A DNA stretch of 64,000 bases from Stictocephala bisonia (GCA_035578905.1 JAQJVL010000004.1:837082-901081); one strand, 5' to 3'. Positions 23,301 to 36,663 are shown, counted from the stretch's first letter. Translations and numbers: made by a program. Notes: generated by a model not told the origin, from the sequence alone.

Positions 23301-26264
23301 CATTTCTAATCTATTTTAAAAATTTATAATTTGATAACAATATTCTGTATCTAATAAATTGTTTTTATTCTTTATACATATAACACAAAGGCTATTAATA
23401 GTGTGTTTGCTATTTTTCATGTTACTTGACATGATTTTTTTGTCATGTTGTTAATGTATGCTAATTAAGTAAATCCTCTTTACAAATAAATGAATTTATC
23501 CAATTTATATTCAATATTGGGTTTAGATATTACATATTGTTCTATTCCAACATTGGCATTGATTGAATATTCATTCTATACTCCTGTTACTGGGAAGAGA
23601 ATGTTTTGTAGCGCCAAGGTGTGCTCTCAACATTTTTATTTCCATAATGTTAACAACTAACATCCTCAGTAAACAACTTTAACAAATTTTAAAATATGAA
23701 ATTTAAAAATATAAATAAGTTTTTATCAAGCTCTATAGTAAAAATAAAATTTTACTTTCAAGATAATACAACCTTTTGTTTTTCCAATATAAACAATATC
23801 TTAGTTTTCTTACTATTTAATATAAATATTCAAATAAGGTGAAATTAAAATTATTGTTATAATGTTTCTGCATTGTATTTATCTGCATACAACAAACCAA
23901 CAGTATATGTTTTAAAGACTTTTATTGGCAAATTAACAAAGCCCTTAATAAAAACCTATTAACAGACATATTTATTTCTGTGAACAAAATAAAAGGTATA
24001 TTTGATTAAGATTACCCTAATTCAGTCTGTTATAGGAAGCTGCAAGTGTACAATATATTACTGTCTTATTAAAACTATTTCGAGCATTGTTCATTTCTTA
24101 TATTATTAGTGTTGTTTAATGTATTTAACTTTATTTCATGTTCAAATTACATTAATTGGTTATAGTAAAAAATGTTGTTCCTTAATATTTTTAATTTTCA
24201 ATTAATTTTTGTAGTTGATAATTAATTTAAAGAAAAGCTAAGTTTACTCACAAGTATTTCAGATGCATTATAAATTTAAAATGTTGGTTGATGCTTTTTT
24301 ATATTCTGAACTCATAATTAATATGCTTGCTAACTTTAAGTTTTTTGTTTTTTTTTTTTTACTCAAGCAACAGGAAAATTTTTGTAAAATATGTCATTTT
24401 TTCTTATTTTATTCTTCTCTATTGGCTAAAAAATTCACAATAAGTTAAAATTACAATTATTGTTATCTGTTACTGTATTCTATTATTTATCTGCATACAA
24501 CAAATCTGGGTTTTGGCGATGTTAAAACTATGTAATAATATAAACACTATCACACAGAGATCTCGGCTGCCAATATGTCTTCTATTTTGATAAAATAAAT
24601 ACAATTCATTTAGTTTAGTAAATTTTTGAAAACAATTGATTTATTTTACTGCATTTTAAACAAGTATTCAAGTTTTGGGAAAGTCAGAATAATTAGGCAA
24701 TTGATAAAGAAGGAAATTGATAGAAGTATGAATGAAAACAATAATAATAAAATGTCAAGAAGAACAGTTTGAAATTAAAATGTAACATTTATAATTATAA
24801 AAAAAGAAGATTATAGGATTTTGCACACACACGGTAATAAATAATTTCTAAGCTAATATTCAGGATTTGAAGGAAATCCACTCGCTTTGCTGTTGTATAC
24901 TTGATACTGTATCACCAAGTAAGTTAATTTCAACATTAAATTTATTTTTAAATGTAGGGTTTTACTTTTATGGTGTTTATGATGTTTCCTCATAAATTTA
25001 TTTAACTAACCTGATATTTTTACTATAAAAATAAAGATTAAATTCCCTTTTATGTCCATAGGGCATTCATTAAAAAAATAATCTTCGCAAAAGTAATTCA
25101 TCAAGTAATTTGGAAATCCAGCAACTATGCAACATGTTATAAAACATCTCAAAGAAGTAGAAAATTTAAATTAACTTTCTAAGCATTATTTCTATAAATT
25201 GTTCCACTTGGTCTGGCAGGTAAGGTAAAATATACTCTGCTAGTTATCTGTAGACAGATATCTTGGAAAATGCTTCTTTTATGATCAATGAATGGAATGT
25301 TCTCCTGTGCAGTCTGTAAACTAATAAACTTTGAAACCTTTTGGTTTTGAGGCTTTTGAGTAGTTTAAAGAGCAGCTCGCTACAGCTCTGTGGTGGGAAA
25401 TCTCTACTGAAACGTTATCGCCATTTAATTATATAGAGATCATGCAGGATTAAAATAAGAAATATTTTATTACTAATTGATTAATTCTTGTTTTTATTTT
25501 ACTGTAAAAAAACTAAGTAGGGAATTTAATACACTACTAAATTGAAACACAACTTACACATAAAATTCATCTTTTAAAACGATCAGTACTGATTTTGTTT
25601 TGAACACTTACAAAAGTAAAATATCCCTTTCGTTATCTATAAGATGAATTTTGTATTAAGGCTGCAATCATGTACAAAAATGTATCTAGTTTTGTCTCAT
25701 TTTCAACTCTCCTATCTTACTTCACATGTCTCATCATCAAATTATAGATTAAGAGGTATTCCTGTCATCATGCACACTGCTTTCTGGATCAAACATGAAC
25801 ATGTTTAGTAACTTGAAATTTATATCAAATTGTCAGTCAGCAATAATTAAACCACTTCAAATTCTAGTAGATAGGTATTACATAGAAATAAAAGTGGATT
25901 GACAGTTCCAAGTTGAAGTAGTATTGACTGAGGAAGATTCGTATTTGTTAGTCATTGTGATCATTGACTATGCTATTTGAATATAAATTGTTCAATTCAT
26001 TAAATAATTAAAACAACAAACTTATTTAACAAAAGTAGTCTAAATGACCTGTGATGTTTGCTTATTCATTACAAGCTGTAGTCAACAATGAAAAATAACG
26101 AATTTTTTACCTCTTCAATTCTTATTCATTACATTTTGAAACCTTTTAAAATTAAAACCTCCACAGTTCGAATGAAACAGTTTTTTTTTATTAAAATTCG
26201 ACTTTGTGACTACAGTATATTAAGCATGTTTTACCAACTATTCTGCAGTAGTTAAATTTATATA
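20356..26264. other. Long AT-rich gene-free stretch
   Basis: About 5.9 kb with no supported gene. A near-perfect palindrome with 10-bp arms 'cagcagactt' lies at 21449-21473. About 75 bp at 23835-23910 resembles 24436-24510; both share 'ttatctgcatacaacaaa', suggesting an old local duplication or repeat. The 60- to 110-codon frames here lack domain signatures. Confidence 0.45.
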
Positions 26265-26678
26265 GAGTCATACCTAAATTAAGTAATGCTAAAATCAGCC
26301 TTTTAAGACCCTTCCATGTGTAACAGACTAGTAAAGCTAATACTGACCCCTCTCAAAAATTACATAACGCAGTTAGCAACCCCCGCCCCTTTATTATTTT
26401 CATCCACTCTCATGCATATTTTGATTTATGTATGATAAAGTCATATTTTAGACTGTTCCATTTGTTTTATAATGGGGTTCAGAATATATTAGACCAACTA
26501 ACTATAAAATCTTGTATTTTGGGGAAAATGATCAAATTTTGTAAATGAATCAAAACAAATGATTGAAGTTTAATAGTTACATAACGCTTTGTAGAACCCC
26601 CATCCTACCCGTAACGGTACATAACGCTGCCAAAAATCCTCTTCCCCATTCAGGCGTTACGTAATTTAGGGATGGCCC
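26265..26678 (+). mobile_element. PIF/Harbinger-type MITE (copy 1)
   Basis: The right end reads '...gttacgtaatttagggatggccc' up to 26678, and the left end (about 26265-26310) is its decayed inverted copy. Internal 'ttacataacgc' words recur. Nearly the whole element aligns to the reverse complement of 43694-43960. The TIR outer bases GGGCCATCCC and the 3-bp TTA flanks of the other copy fit PIF/Harbinger-like elements. There is no transposase. Confidence 0.65.
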
Positions 26679-27944
26679 AATATTTAAACAGACTTAAATG
26701 ACATTTTGAATGCTTTATTTAAATTCAAAAAAAAAAACTGTACAGTTAGTTAAAAAAAGTCATTGATTGACTGGGTTTATTAATTATTTTTTAATCTATG
26801 AAAATAAAACATCAGTTGGTGTACACCTAGGAGATAAAACATATTCTTAATTAACATAAATGTCTATATGAATAGGGAGAGAGGGGCCTAGTTGTACTAT
26901 GAAATTCTTCAGGTAAGAATAGGTAGAGTTGGACACAATTGCTAAGAACTTTGTTAGTAGAACTGAATACTTAAATTATCCATAAATGAAATGGTTGATT
27001 ATGTAAAAATAGCCTACATTAGAAAATATTTTAAACAAAATTTGAAGAGCAGCCTCTTTTTTTAAATGAGTCTTTAGAAGATACGTTTTTGGCATCCAGT
27101 TCAGTTAGCTAAACCCTTTTAAGAGTGCACAACTTATTTTACATCTTTGTCCCACTTACTCTCACTCATAAAGACTATGAGTGTTACATTACGAATAGTT
27201 TTTCTGAAATTTTTGGCATATACTAGTGATTTTAGTTTTCTTGATCTAAAAAAATAAAAATATTAAATTGGTCCAGGACCCTTTTTTATGACCAATTATA
27301 TTTTCTGTGGAATATGAAAACATCAGTTAGCAACTGATCTATTGCAATAACTAACAAAATCAATTTCGTATCAGCTAAAAGTTTTGTTTGAATCATGAAT
27401 ATCCATATTAAAAAATAGTTTTAACTTGATATTTCCACATTCAGTATTTTGAAACTTAATAAGTCAAAATGTTGTATTTTTTTGTTTTTGTTATGCCATT
27501 GTAAAACCTAACATAAGTGACCTGTTAGATCAAATATGTGACCCAAGCTAAATATTTTTCCTGAGGAATATTTTTTGTTGTGTTTTCAAAAGTTTGTACA
27601 AACAATTAATTGGTAAAAGGATTTTTTCAATAAAAAATATTTTCACTGAATATATCTAATAACCCAAGTTGTAAATTGGTTAAACTTACATTTTATATAC
27701 AAAAGTTGTTAGTTTGTTCTAGCTTTTTTAACTCAATTTGCACTTGCTCTAGTCACATTAGATTACATGAACTCTATACAAGTACTATTTTGATCTAAAA
27801 AATACTCAACTAAAATTATATTATTTTTTGTTTGTAATTGATTCAGATTCACTTTGTTCAACAGATCCTGCCTAGCAGTTCCCTCACATACTCTTCTGAA
27901 ATTGCTCAATTCAATGTGAAGGACGTAATTCAATTAATAAATCA
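26679..27944. other. AT-rich non-coding stretch
   Basis: Nothing beyond AT-rich unique sequence was recognised. Confidence 0.4.
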
Positions 27945-28085
27945 ATTCAATTCACCGGCGTGGCTCAGTGTATTTGGACTGCGAAGGGCAAGGTTCAAAT
28001 CTCCACTGAGCCAACGGCCGGTATTTCACTCGTTGAATTAAGTTAATGCTCAGGCCTGCAGGCTCATGTGAACTAGTGAATGAAG
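27945..28085 (+). repeat. tRNA-derived SINE (family S1, copy 2)
   Basis: Pol III promoter boxes are well preserved: A-box-like 'tggctcagtgt' at 27961-27971 and B-box-like 'ggttcaaatct' at 27992-28002, at normal tRNA spacing. The tRNA-like part is followed by 'ccactgagccaacggccgg' and a unique body, then an A-rich tail ('ttataaaaaaac'). It shares its arrangement with 10312-10445. No paired acceptor stem or anticodon arm could be confirmed, so it is a SINE rather than a tRNA gene. Confidence 0.7.
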
Positions 28086-29334
28086 TTATAAAAAAACTAA
28101 ACAAAATTTGTTTATTTCTAATGACTCTTCCTGAAAATATCCATTAGGATCACTGATGATTTTATGTATTTATCCGATTACTGGTCACATAGTTATGGTT
28201 GCTGGGTTCCCAACTATATGTATAAAACAATCTTCTTTTTTGTAGTGATACAAACCTTTATAAAAAAAAAAAAAACATTTAAAATAATAATATATTAAAT
28301 AACATTTATTATTATTATTAAATTATATTTTGTTAAATGATGCAAAATCCAAAAACATATCATATTTTTCAGCCACCCAGACAATTTAAATTTAAATTAC
28401 AAGTTAGAAAGCTTCCAAGAGTGTAATTATAGCATCTGAGTTATCAACATAGACATATCTGGGAGTGGATCTCCACCCGATGTTTGGGGCCCAACCTCAC
28501 TTGTCCTTCCTTACCATTCAAATATGCTAGATCCATATATTTTTTGTATATTGTTCCTTAGTTGTAACTTACCAAAGACTAGCATTTCTTTAAAGTAGAC
28601 AAGATTGCTTAGTAAAGTCATTACTCCAGAGTGTTTCCAGCCTGTTCAGTCTCTAAGCTTAGGTAGTTTGAAAGTTGCCATTTATATGTTAATATATCGG
28701 ATGCGTCTGCCTTGAATTTAAATTCTGATTACTTGTAGAGTTTTAGAAGATGAATTTTTCTAGAACTACCAACGGTTTTCCAAATATAGTTAATTAATTG
28801 TAAATATATAAATAAATATAATAATATATCACAGTTTTGGCTGGAGGGGTGGAAACTTTGCAGAGTAATGAGACGAGTTTTCTACATACATATACTTATA
28901 TTGAGGATGTGCAATACATTTATTATTCCAGAGATCTCCCTAGTGAGACTAACAGTCTGCACATGCTATGCTGGTGCACAGGCACAGATTATATCTTGAC
29001 TCGGTTATCGAAGCTGATAGTCAGTCTCGAACCCTGGTCATTTAACCCTATACAATCATAGTCTTACCTTAGCTTTTGTATTTCAATGTAGTTGAGTTCA
29101 CTTTTATATTATTCCCTTCTTGTTTGTTGTCCAAAGAGAAATTAGTTCATTTGATTATCCGAGCCAATGGATAATGCAAATCAAAAGTGAAGGTTCCTAA
29201 TTTTAAGTACAAATTGGATTTTGTGTATGTGTGTGTGTGCCTTTAATATATCATGTTAACAGTAATAAATACATCCCCTAGTCTTTTGTTTATCTCATTT
29301 AATTTCCTGTCCAACTCATGACAAATATTATATA
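28086..29334. other. AT-rich non-coding stretch
   Basis: No supported gene. An open frame at 28837-29061 (74 codons) has ordinary base composition but no recognisable domain. A short (tg)n run lies near 29224-29240. Confidence 0.35.
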
Positions 29335-29970
29335 ACTAAGTACAAAGTACATCATATGGTTTTTTATCAGCTACCATTTAATAATAAAAAAAGCTGTGAT
29401 ATATATTTGGATAAAGTTCCAAAGTCATGCTGTATACATAATATAAAATAAAAAGTGATCTCCTGTCGCTATGCTAAATCCAATTCATTGAGCCATTTAA
29501 GACCTGCCTCATTGATTCAGTTTATGTTGGCTTATCCCTCCGTAAAAGAGCGCAGGGGCACTCTTTAATTATATTATCCCTTGTTTGGATAGACTCCCCA
29601 CAACACATGACTGATCTAGTATCATAATCTATTCAGCAGTGTCCATTCCCTAAAAGGGAGGTTCATTTCACCTATAGGTATTGACAGATCGTAAATAAGG
29701 CACTTATTTCGTCCATCAAAACTGTTCCACGCTATGGCCCAGCTATTATTGGGCGAGATATTTGAACTGCTCAACTGAAAGCAGGTGGGTTTTGAGATTT
29801 TTAGCGACCGTTCTGATGTGGGAGATCCTGTGTAATGGGGAGATGCACTCTTATACACTAAGGACATTCCATTCAGTATACATATTTTATAATACAGGAG
29901 TGGACCCAATGGAAAATGTTCAAACGCTAAAACAGGTCAAACAATTCAAAACACTAACCGACTTAAATTA
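29335..29970 (-). mobile_element. LINE family A, 3' fragment (copy 2)
   Basis: It aligns colinearly with 62075-62640 in the same orientation: the 3' UTR block ('atggttttttatcagctacc' here, 'atggtttgttgtcagctacc' there), the 'agtgatctcctgtc' block, 'gccatttaagacctgcctca', and 'gcccagctattattgggcgag'. The coding strand is -. It represents the last part of the reverse-transcriptase ORF plus 3' UTR, broken by stops. Confidence 0.75.
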
Positions 29971-30002
29971 GCCTTGGTGTTTTTTACTTGTATCATAAAT
30001 AA

Positions 30003-30310
30003 ATAACTCTACCCAGATAGCTCATTCCCATGGTATTTTTAAAAAATTTTTTGTAGTGTGTCAACTGTCCACTTTAAAGCGCGTCGAGCAGCTGTCAACT
30101 GGGCGGCGTTGCCAGATTGAACTCAATCAAATAAACATATTAAAATAATAAATATTAACTGATATAATAATAATAATTGAGATTTAAAACTCGTTCAATG
30201 CGACAACGTCACATCCTAAATTCATGGTCGTGTAGTGAGTGTTGCTTACGAACTCCTTAAACAGCATGTGCGATTTGCCCATAAACTGTGAGCTATCTGG
30301 GTAGAGTTAT
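30003..30310. mobile_element. 308-bp MITE with perfect 22-bp TIRs
   Basis: The 22 bases at 30003-30024 are the exact reverse complement of 30289-30310 (outer bases 'ataactctaccc'). The interior is partly GC-rich (30080-30110) and partly (ata)n-like and has no coding frame. No clear target-site duplication can be assigned, so the superfamily stays open. Confidence 0.75.
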
Positions 30311-32480
30311 CTGTGCTTGTATCAATCAAGAGTTCAGTTGTTGAGAGGGCAGTTAAAATAACTGAATTATTTATTTCATGGTAAATGATATGAACTCAAT
30401 TTTATTATCTAAGTATTTTCATAGGAAGGTAAAAAATATTAGGAAACAATATTGTGATTAGGGAACAATGAAATGTGAGAATATTCATTTTGTTTTGTCT
30501 GATGCAAAGTGTGTGAGATAATCTGTTCACCAGAGCCACAGCCTTTGGAATGTGAGCCAGCAGCACTGTGATACAGTGCCAGGTTAGCGGGCTTGCATGG
30601 TTCCCTTCCCCTGCCTCCCACCTTTCACTCACTGACTGTATCTTACTCCTATCCTCTTATCCTAAACACCTTGAAGCTACTCATATCAATGCTCAAATAC
30701 TGTGATGCATGTTGATTCACAAGTCGGGGGAAACTTTGACAGCAACATTGGTGTTTCAGAGTTACAGCACTTGCAAAGTATTCAGATTGGTTGAGAGGTT
30801 CTCTTTGAGCAACTGAATGATAAAAACAGTGAAGAATTATGGCGCTGATAGGTTTTATATAAGGGAGACTTTTTAGGTCTTCTATTCTTCTTTGTCAGAG
30901 TATTTGGCTTGACGTTCATTTTAATTTAAATTAGTGTCTTGCTCGAATGCCTTATTACTTGACTGCCGTCCACCCAAGGTAGGACAACCTACATTCAACT
31001 GATTAAATTGACAACAGACAGTTGGAATTCATGATGGTTGGTGTAACTTTACAATACTATTCCTCAGAACACCGCATTATGTAACCAAGTCTGGCACCCT
31101 TCTAGATCTCATGATGGTTTCTGGTTCACACAAGACATTATTTTTTATGAACAGTTACAACACCAACAGTTCAAGATATTTTTATATACAACACCTTCAA
31201 TGTTATATTAAGATTCTGAAAGTCAATGCAGGTATATAAAATAGACTTCAGATATATGGATGAGATTGACTATGTCAGATTTTCTTAATATAACATGGTA
31301 AAATATTGTGAAACTAAATCGTTGGAGGAAATGTCTGATATTTTAAATGCACAGTACTAAACATTTATGACAAGCATACTCAAATTATCACCAAAATGAT
31401 AAACAAGAGGATTGCTGTCTGACAAGCATACAATTCTTAGTCTGATGGCCCATTGTTTTAATTATCTTTGATGTCCCAACCCAATTTTGGACCTGAAGAG
31501 AAAGGGTAATTTGAAATCTATATACTATAAAGCTCAATGTAGTGACTCACCCACTCACTAACACTAAATATTAGGCACTTTCCTGTGTCCTACCCCATTA
31601 TATGTATACTTAAATTGAAGCGTTAGGTCTGAAACCTTCACGAAAATACACAAAAGTATACTTTTTTTACTCATAAAGAAGTAACAGGTTGGCACGTGAA
31701 GCTTGCAGGGGAATCCCCTAGTCACTCAATTTAAAGCTAAAATGGGATCACTCACTCACTGAAATAGAATTTCACTCACTCCCAGTCTCGTACAATTTTC
31801 AAATTTGGACTGAAAGTAGATCTAATTATTTTGACCCCAGACAAATTCAACATTTAACATTTCCAATAAATAGGGGTTAATTTTAGGGATTGAAAATCAA
31901 AATGTTCCATCAAATAACATGGATGACAGCCAAACAGGTCATAGTTTCATTACAACTTTAATCAATAAAGTTAATTTTAAGATACACATTTGACATATTG
32001 TTTTTTTATAGGGAGGAACGGTAATCAAGCGGTATTAAGTTTTTACAAACATAGTGGTTGAAATCAACAATTTATCCAGAAAAATGTTGTACAGTGGTAG
32101 TTCTGGTTCTCACTTTAGCTGTGTTTTCTAAATATGACTTTTAAAACAAAGATATCAATCTAAACTGACTACCAAGAATTAACTGTGGATGCTCATTGTG
32201 TTGCACCCTGTCACCTGGAAACAGAAGATTTTGTTAGTTAGTCCATTACTCAAATGAAAGCACCTCTAACTGTTTTTGTTAGGCTTTATCTTTTAGGTTC
32301 AAAAATATTTATTGAGTAAGAATAAATCAAGTGAAAGTTTTCTTTAAATTTTTGACTTGTCGTCATGTTGGTTGTTAAAGAAATGACGTCTGCACATATG
32401 AATTTTAAAAACTGTGTGATAGGAATGTTGGCAGTATATTTATATTGAATAAAAGGAACAAAAATAGAGTCATGTTTTTG
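30311..32480. other. Non-coding stretch with possible decayed repeats
   Basis: No supported gene. The segment 31518-31800 contains 'tctatatactataaagctc' and scattered 'cactcact' words, which resembles a 5' end of Helitron-type elements. No 3' hairpin plus CTRR end was identified. Frames at 30405-30632 have no domain. Confidence 0.3.
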
Positions 32481-32499
32481 TGGTGCCTAAAAAGGCATT

Positions 32500-32915
32500 C
32501 TCCATGACCTAGACAAACTTAAAATAACCTGTTACTGAAGATGGAATTTCGGAAGCCTTTCTGTAGACTTTGTGATGGGTGTTGTTTGTCTTTGTGGATT
32601 TTTGGTAGGATATAAAACAGGGGTGGAATAGGTTGTTCGTTGACAAGCAGGATTTGGCTGGCAGTAGTTAGGTTTTGGTGTTTAGCATGATGAAGGAGGA
32701 TATTTGTCAGTTCTTGATTGTGTTTTTCAGTAGGGCCGAAGTCAAGTTTTCTGTAGGTGAAGGAATCGGACAACTGGGTGTTAATTTCATGGATATAACT
32801 GGATTTGTTAAGAATAACACAGGTGCAACCTTTATCGGCAGGAAGGATCATTATGTTGTCATTAGATTTCAGGGGCGTTCAGCAATGGTAAGATTTTTAG
32901 GGAGTTGGGAGAAGA
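32500..32915 (-). mobile_element. Penelope-like retrotransposon fragment (RT N-terminal part)
   Basis: On the - strand the frame ending at 32519 contains the Penelope-family signatures ILPADKG (about 32830-32850), a 'SYIHEINTQL' block, 'FTYRKL', 'PPLFYILPKIHKD' and the typical spacing between them. A preceding segment with 'KNLTIAERP' (about 32865-32910) is joined by a frameshift. The reverse-transcriptase core, including the catalytic Asp motif and the GIY-YIG endonuclease, is missing. It is a truncated, dead copy. Confidence 0.8.
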
Positions 32916-33855
32916 ATTGAGGTATTACTTTTTGGAGGTATCAGGTAAATTACCTTCAGATCAACGTTACCACTCAGTGAGTACAGAATTTAAGTAGAGA
33001 GGACATGGCCTGTATGCTGTGTGCATTAGATGTGTGGCAAGATCTGCCACCTTGGTCCGCGGCTAGTACAAAAAACAGTGCTTCAACCCTACACTAGCGG
33101 CAATGTTCTCCTAACAAAAACATCAACATTTAATACACTTATTGTGGAGCTAAAATTTTCAAACTTAATATTAAAAGTACAATTCATCCGGACACTTAAA
33201 AGCAAAAACCCACTTAAATAGGTGTTATACATCGCACAAGTAATAGCTAAACATTAAAAGAATTATGAAGTTTTCCATTTTTACATGAAAAAGTTAGTCG
33301 TCTGCTAACTTTTTTATTGTTTGGTTAGAGAAGTTTGACCAGTGGCAAAGTTGTAGGGTAGATAATTAATTTAGCATAAAAAAATATAAGAGTGCAGGTT
33401 GACCCATCAGGTCGGTATACTTATTGCTGTAAAGTGCCAACATATTTGCAGTCCCTGCTGGTCTCAGTGAGCACATACTGCAGTGAGCATGCAATGGTGT
33501 ACAGGGATCATTTTGTTAAAATAATATGGCTTTTTAATATTTATAAATTGTTGTTGTTTAGTTTAAATGCTAATGTTAATTGTTTAAGAGTTTTAAAGTT
33601 CACCGTTTACCTACTGTCTCCAATGTTTCGGAAGTATATTAAAACTTCAATCAAAATTGTACTAGTTGATGTATAATTTGTTGTTGTTGAACTTAAACAA
33701 GTTATTACTGTGAATTTCAACAAATATGTGACATTATAATTAATAAACAATAAAACTAATTTAATGTAATTTTAGTTTAATCAATTAATCACTGCACTAT
33801 TATTAAACAGTAGACATTTGCTCCACAGTGCATAGAATATATACCACATTTATGC
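32916..33855. other. Non-coding stretch
   Basis: No supported gene or clear repeat. Frames at 33030-33221 and 33392-33676 lack domain signatures. Confidence 0.35.
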
Positions 33856-35035
33856 TGAGGTTTTACAAACTGATTTGGATAATGTTTACACTTGGAGTAT
33901 CGATAATAAAATGAGCTTTAATGTTGCAAAATGTCATGTTATGTCATTTACTCGAGCAAAAAATCACATAAATTTCAATTACCGATTAAATGGGCGGACA
34001 GTTGCAAGAGTCAATTCAGTTAAAGATTTGGGGGTTATAATTGAGAGTGATTTGTTGTTTACAAAGCACATAGAAACTTGCGTGAACTCAGGAAGTCGTA
34101 TGTTGGGATTTATAATGAGACAAGGAGTGCACTTTAAGAACATTCAATCTTTCATTGCATTATATACATCCTTGGTCAGATCGAGACTTGAGACCGCAGC
34201 CATTGTATGGAGTTCTACACATGTAATTTATGAAGAAATGATTGAGCGTGTGCAAAAGAGATTTTTAAGATATTTATATTTTAAATGTTTTAATGTTTAC
34301 ACTTATTCAATTCCTTACAATGAGCTGTTGGGGATGTTTGGATTAGAGAGCCTGAGCCGGAGGAGACGGATCATGGAGCAGTCTTATCTATGGGGCCTGG
34401 TGCATGGTAGGGTGGATGATGCGTGCTGCCTGGAAGCTCTCACTTACCGCGTAGCAAACTTTAACAGCAGAAATCGATTTTTGTTTCATATACCTCACTC
34501 GCGCACGGCCATGAGAGCGTCCTTCCCTCTGTTGCGGATGATGAGATCCTATAACGCAATACTTTTACAGGGATCTGATATTGATATTCACTTTGATAAT
34601 TTATATATTTTTAAAAAGAAATGCATTTTATTCCTGTAATATAATTAATTGCAATTCAATAAATCTCCTAAAACTGTTACGGTTGAAAATCTTTGTTTGT
34701 CAATTGATTTTTATGGGTTAAAAATGTATTTATTATGATGTTATCTTTAGTAATGTTACTTGTTTGTTTTATTTATTGTTGTTTATTATATTTATTTTGG
34801 TATGTTTACTATAGACATTATGTAATAACTTGTTGAAACTTATTTGCTAAGTATTATAGAATGTTTATTATGATATTGTGATCATTATTTTTAGTTTTTT
34901 ATGTAAATATTGTGCTCCGGTTGTTCTTCAGAGAAATTGGACTTGACTCAAACCACTATATTGAACTTTTATATATTTGTTCTGCTATAATGTAGTTGGG
35001 ATATCCTGTTTTATAGCAAGAAAATAAAATAAAAT
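33856..35035 (+). mobile_element. 5'-truncated LINE (family D): RT C-terminal part and 3' UTR
   Basis: An open frame from about 33854 to TAA 34637-34639 encodes the region downstream of the reverse-transcriptase catalytic motif. Signs are 'YAEVLQTDLDNVYTW' (a decayed YADD-downstream block), 'FNVAKCHVMSFTR', 'VKDLGVIIESDLLFTKHI' and the thumb/connection helices. The catalytic palm is absent, so it cannot reverse transcribe. The last 255 codons have no stop, so the insertion is not very old. The AT-rich 3' UTR ends in an 'aaaataaaataaaat' tail at about 35020-35035. Confidence 0.85.
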
Positions 35036-36075
35036 TTATATTTCTATCTCCTGTTTTATGTGATAAAAATTCTGTTTTGAATTTATAATTTCTAAAGGTA
35101 ACAACATATATTATACTTTGTAGTAATTAATTTACCAATAAGAAAATATAAGATATTTTAGAGTGTACTTCATAAAAAATTGCTCATGAAATTAATTACA
35201 CCATTGATTCCGTTGATAATCATTGATAAAAAAAGAGGAAAATAAAAATCGTTTAATACACCATATGTACACAAAGATAATTTATTTTCTAAATTAATTT
35301 CCACTTACACATCTTCAATTAAAAATAAAAATAGAATATTTCTACATTTTTGTATTATATCAATGTGTTTGAGTTATTTTAACACCTCATCTTATAATAA
35401 CCTAATAATTGTAACTTGTTGTAATAATGAATGCAGCTGTCCAAGTCTTATCTCCTGCAAAAATGTGACAATGTTTTAGGTCTGTGCTCTGTGGTACCAA
35501 TTAGTGATAAAGCAATAACTCCAAATCTTGGATGTCATACTTAAACTTAGAACATCTTATTCTCTGCCTAAACATAAAAAATACAAAATTAATTAATAAA
35601 TAAACATTTAATCATATATAATTAAGTTGTTCTTACCCATGGAACAATATTCTCTCGTCGTTCTTCTTGTTACTACACCCATGTTAATACTAATTTTTTA
35701 GTATTCTTTTACAATGGTAAAATCACACAACTTGATTGGTTGGCAGAATATGTAGCCACATTATGATACAGATCTATAATGGGCTTAGATTTCATGATCT
35801 AAGGTAAGTTCTAGTAACCTATGGTAGTTGATAACAAATCCAAATATTTCATTTTTTCTATTTAAACTTTTGATTCATTCAGTGTGAAATACAAATTTAA
35901 AATTATTATCTATCAAGTTAAATAGATACTAGAGTTATTATTACTCTTAAAGATGTTTTTGGTATAAAGAAAGCCACTCTCATATATCAAGTGTTATAAT
36001 TTACAAAAATTAATGTTTCAAAATTATTCTGAAAATTTGTACATTAACTATTTTATCATAAAAAATTTAATGGTT
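35036..36075. other. AT-rich stretch, probably 3' UTR / flank of the - strand gene
   Basis: No coding sequence. On the - strand this follows the stop codon at 36076. A TTTATT (AATAAA on the - strand) at 35281-35286 is a candidate polyadenylation signal. Confidence 0.35.
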
Positions 36076-36405
36076 TCAGGGAGAATCACTAGTGTCCTCA
36101 ATCTCTTCAGGGGCAGAATCCACTTCATTTACAACTGCAGTCTCAGGACTGAGAATCGCTGACTTCTTAGTCCTGCGTTTGCGTTTGTGCCTCCTCTTGG
36201 AATGGTCTCTTAGCAGTCCCATAGACTCCTCGAGCCCACCACGAGTCAAACTGTTGAAGTCTATGATTGACAAACTTGGAGGTGGTTGAGGTTTCGTAGG
36301 TGGTACTTCAACAGGCCATCGTCTGCTTTGTACTAGTGATTCTGTTGTTCTCTTGTGCTGCCTCCCACGTTTATGATGGAATTTACGTGAGTCCACCAAC
36401 AGAGG
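36076..36405 (-). CDS. Terminal coding exon of an unidentified protein
   Basis: The exon starts at 36405 after an acceptor (on the - strand 'tgtttaaatgtag') and reads Pro-Leu-Leu-Val-Asp-Ser-Arg in the open frame, ending at a TGA at 36076-36078 (109 residues). The N-terminal half is basic (HHKRGRQHKR) and is followed by a Pro-rich 'PPTKPQPPPSLS'. A strongly basic KRRHKRKRRTKK segment, a probable nuclear signal, comes next, then an acidic tail ending EEIEDTSDSP. No family was recognised. The frame starts in phase 0, which fits the phase-0 end of the exon at 46462-46694, so the two may be successive exons of one gene with an intron of about 10 kb. No start ATG is needed here because it is an internal/terminal exon. 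Confidence 0.6.
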   Translation of the reverse strand, partial: PLLVDSRKFHHKRGRQHKRTTESLVQSRRWPVEVPPTKPQPPPSLSIIDFNSLTRGGLEESMGLLRDHSKRRHKRKRRTKKSAILSPETAVVNEVDSAPEEIEDTSDSP

Positions 36406-36663
36406 CTACATTTAAACAGAAATATAAAGTTTAAAGATATATAAGCTAATATCAAAACAAATTACTAACACCACAGAAATGATTTAGTATTTTGGTAATG
36501 GTTTAGTAGTATCATTCCTCCACTATCACACGGAATTGTATGTAAGTCCACTATGCTCCCAGCATCAGTACGAGTTGAGTTTCAGTGCTGTATGATAAGA
36601 TATTTTGTTACTAAAATTTAGGTTATCCTGTTGAAAACTCCGTCAAGTATGAGATACATAGAT
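36406..36663. other. Intronic AT-rich sequence
   Basis: It lies between the - strand exon and the pogo-like element; nothing else was seen. Confidence 0.35.

Noticed and set aside
27945..28085. Functional tRNA gene
   Set aside because: A and B boxes are present, but no acceptor stem, anticodon arm or T-arm pairing could be drawn; it has a SINE-type body and A-rich tail.
32675..32920. 81-codon + strand frame
   Set aside because: Antisense shadow of the Penelope-like fragment, which shows the family motifs on the - strand.
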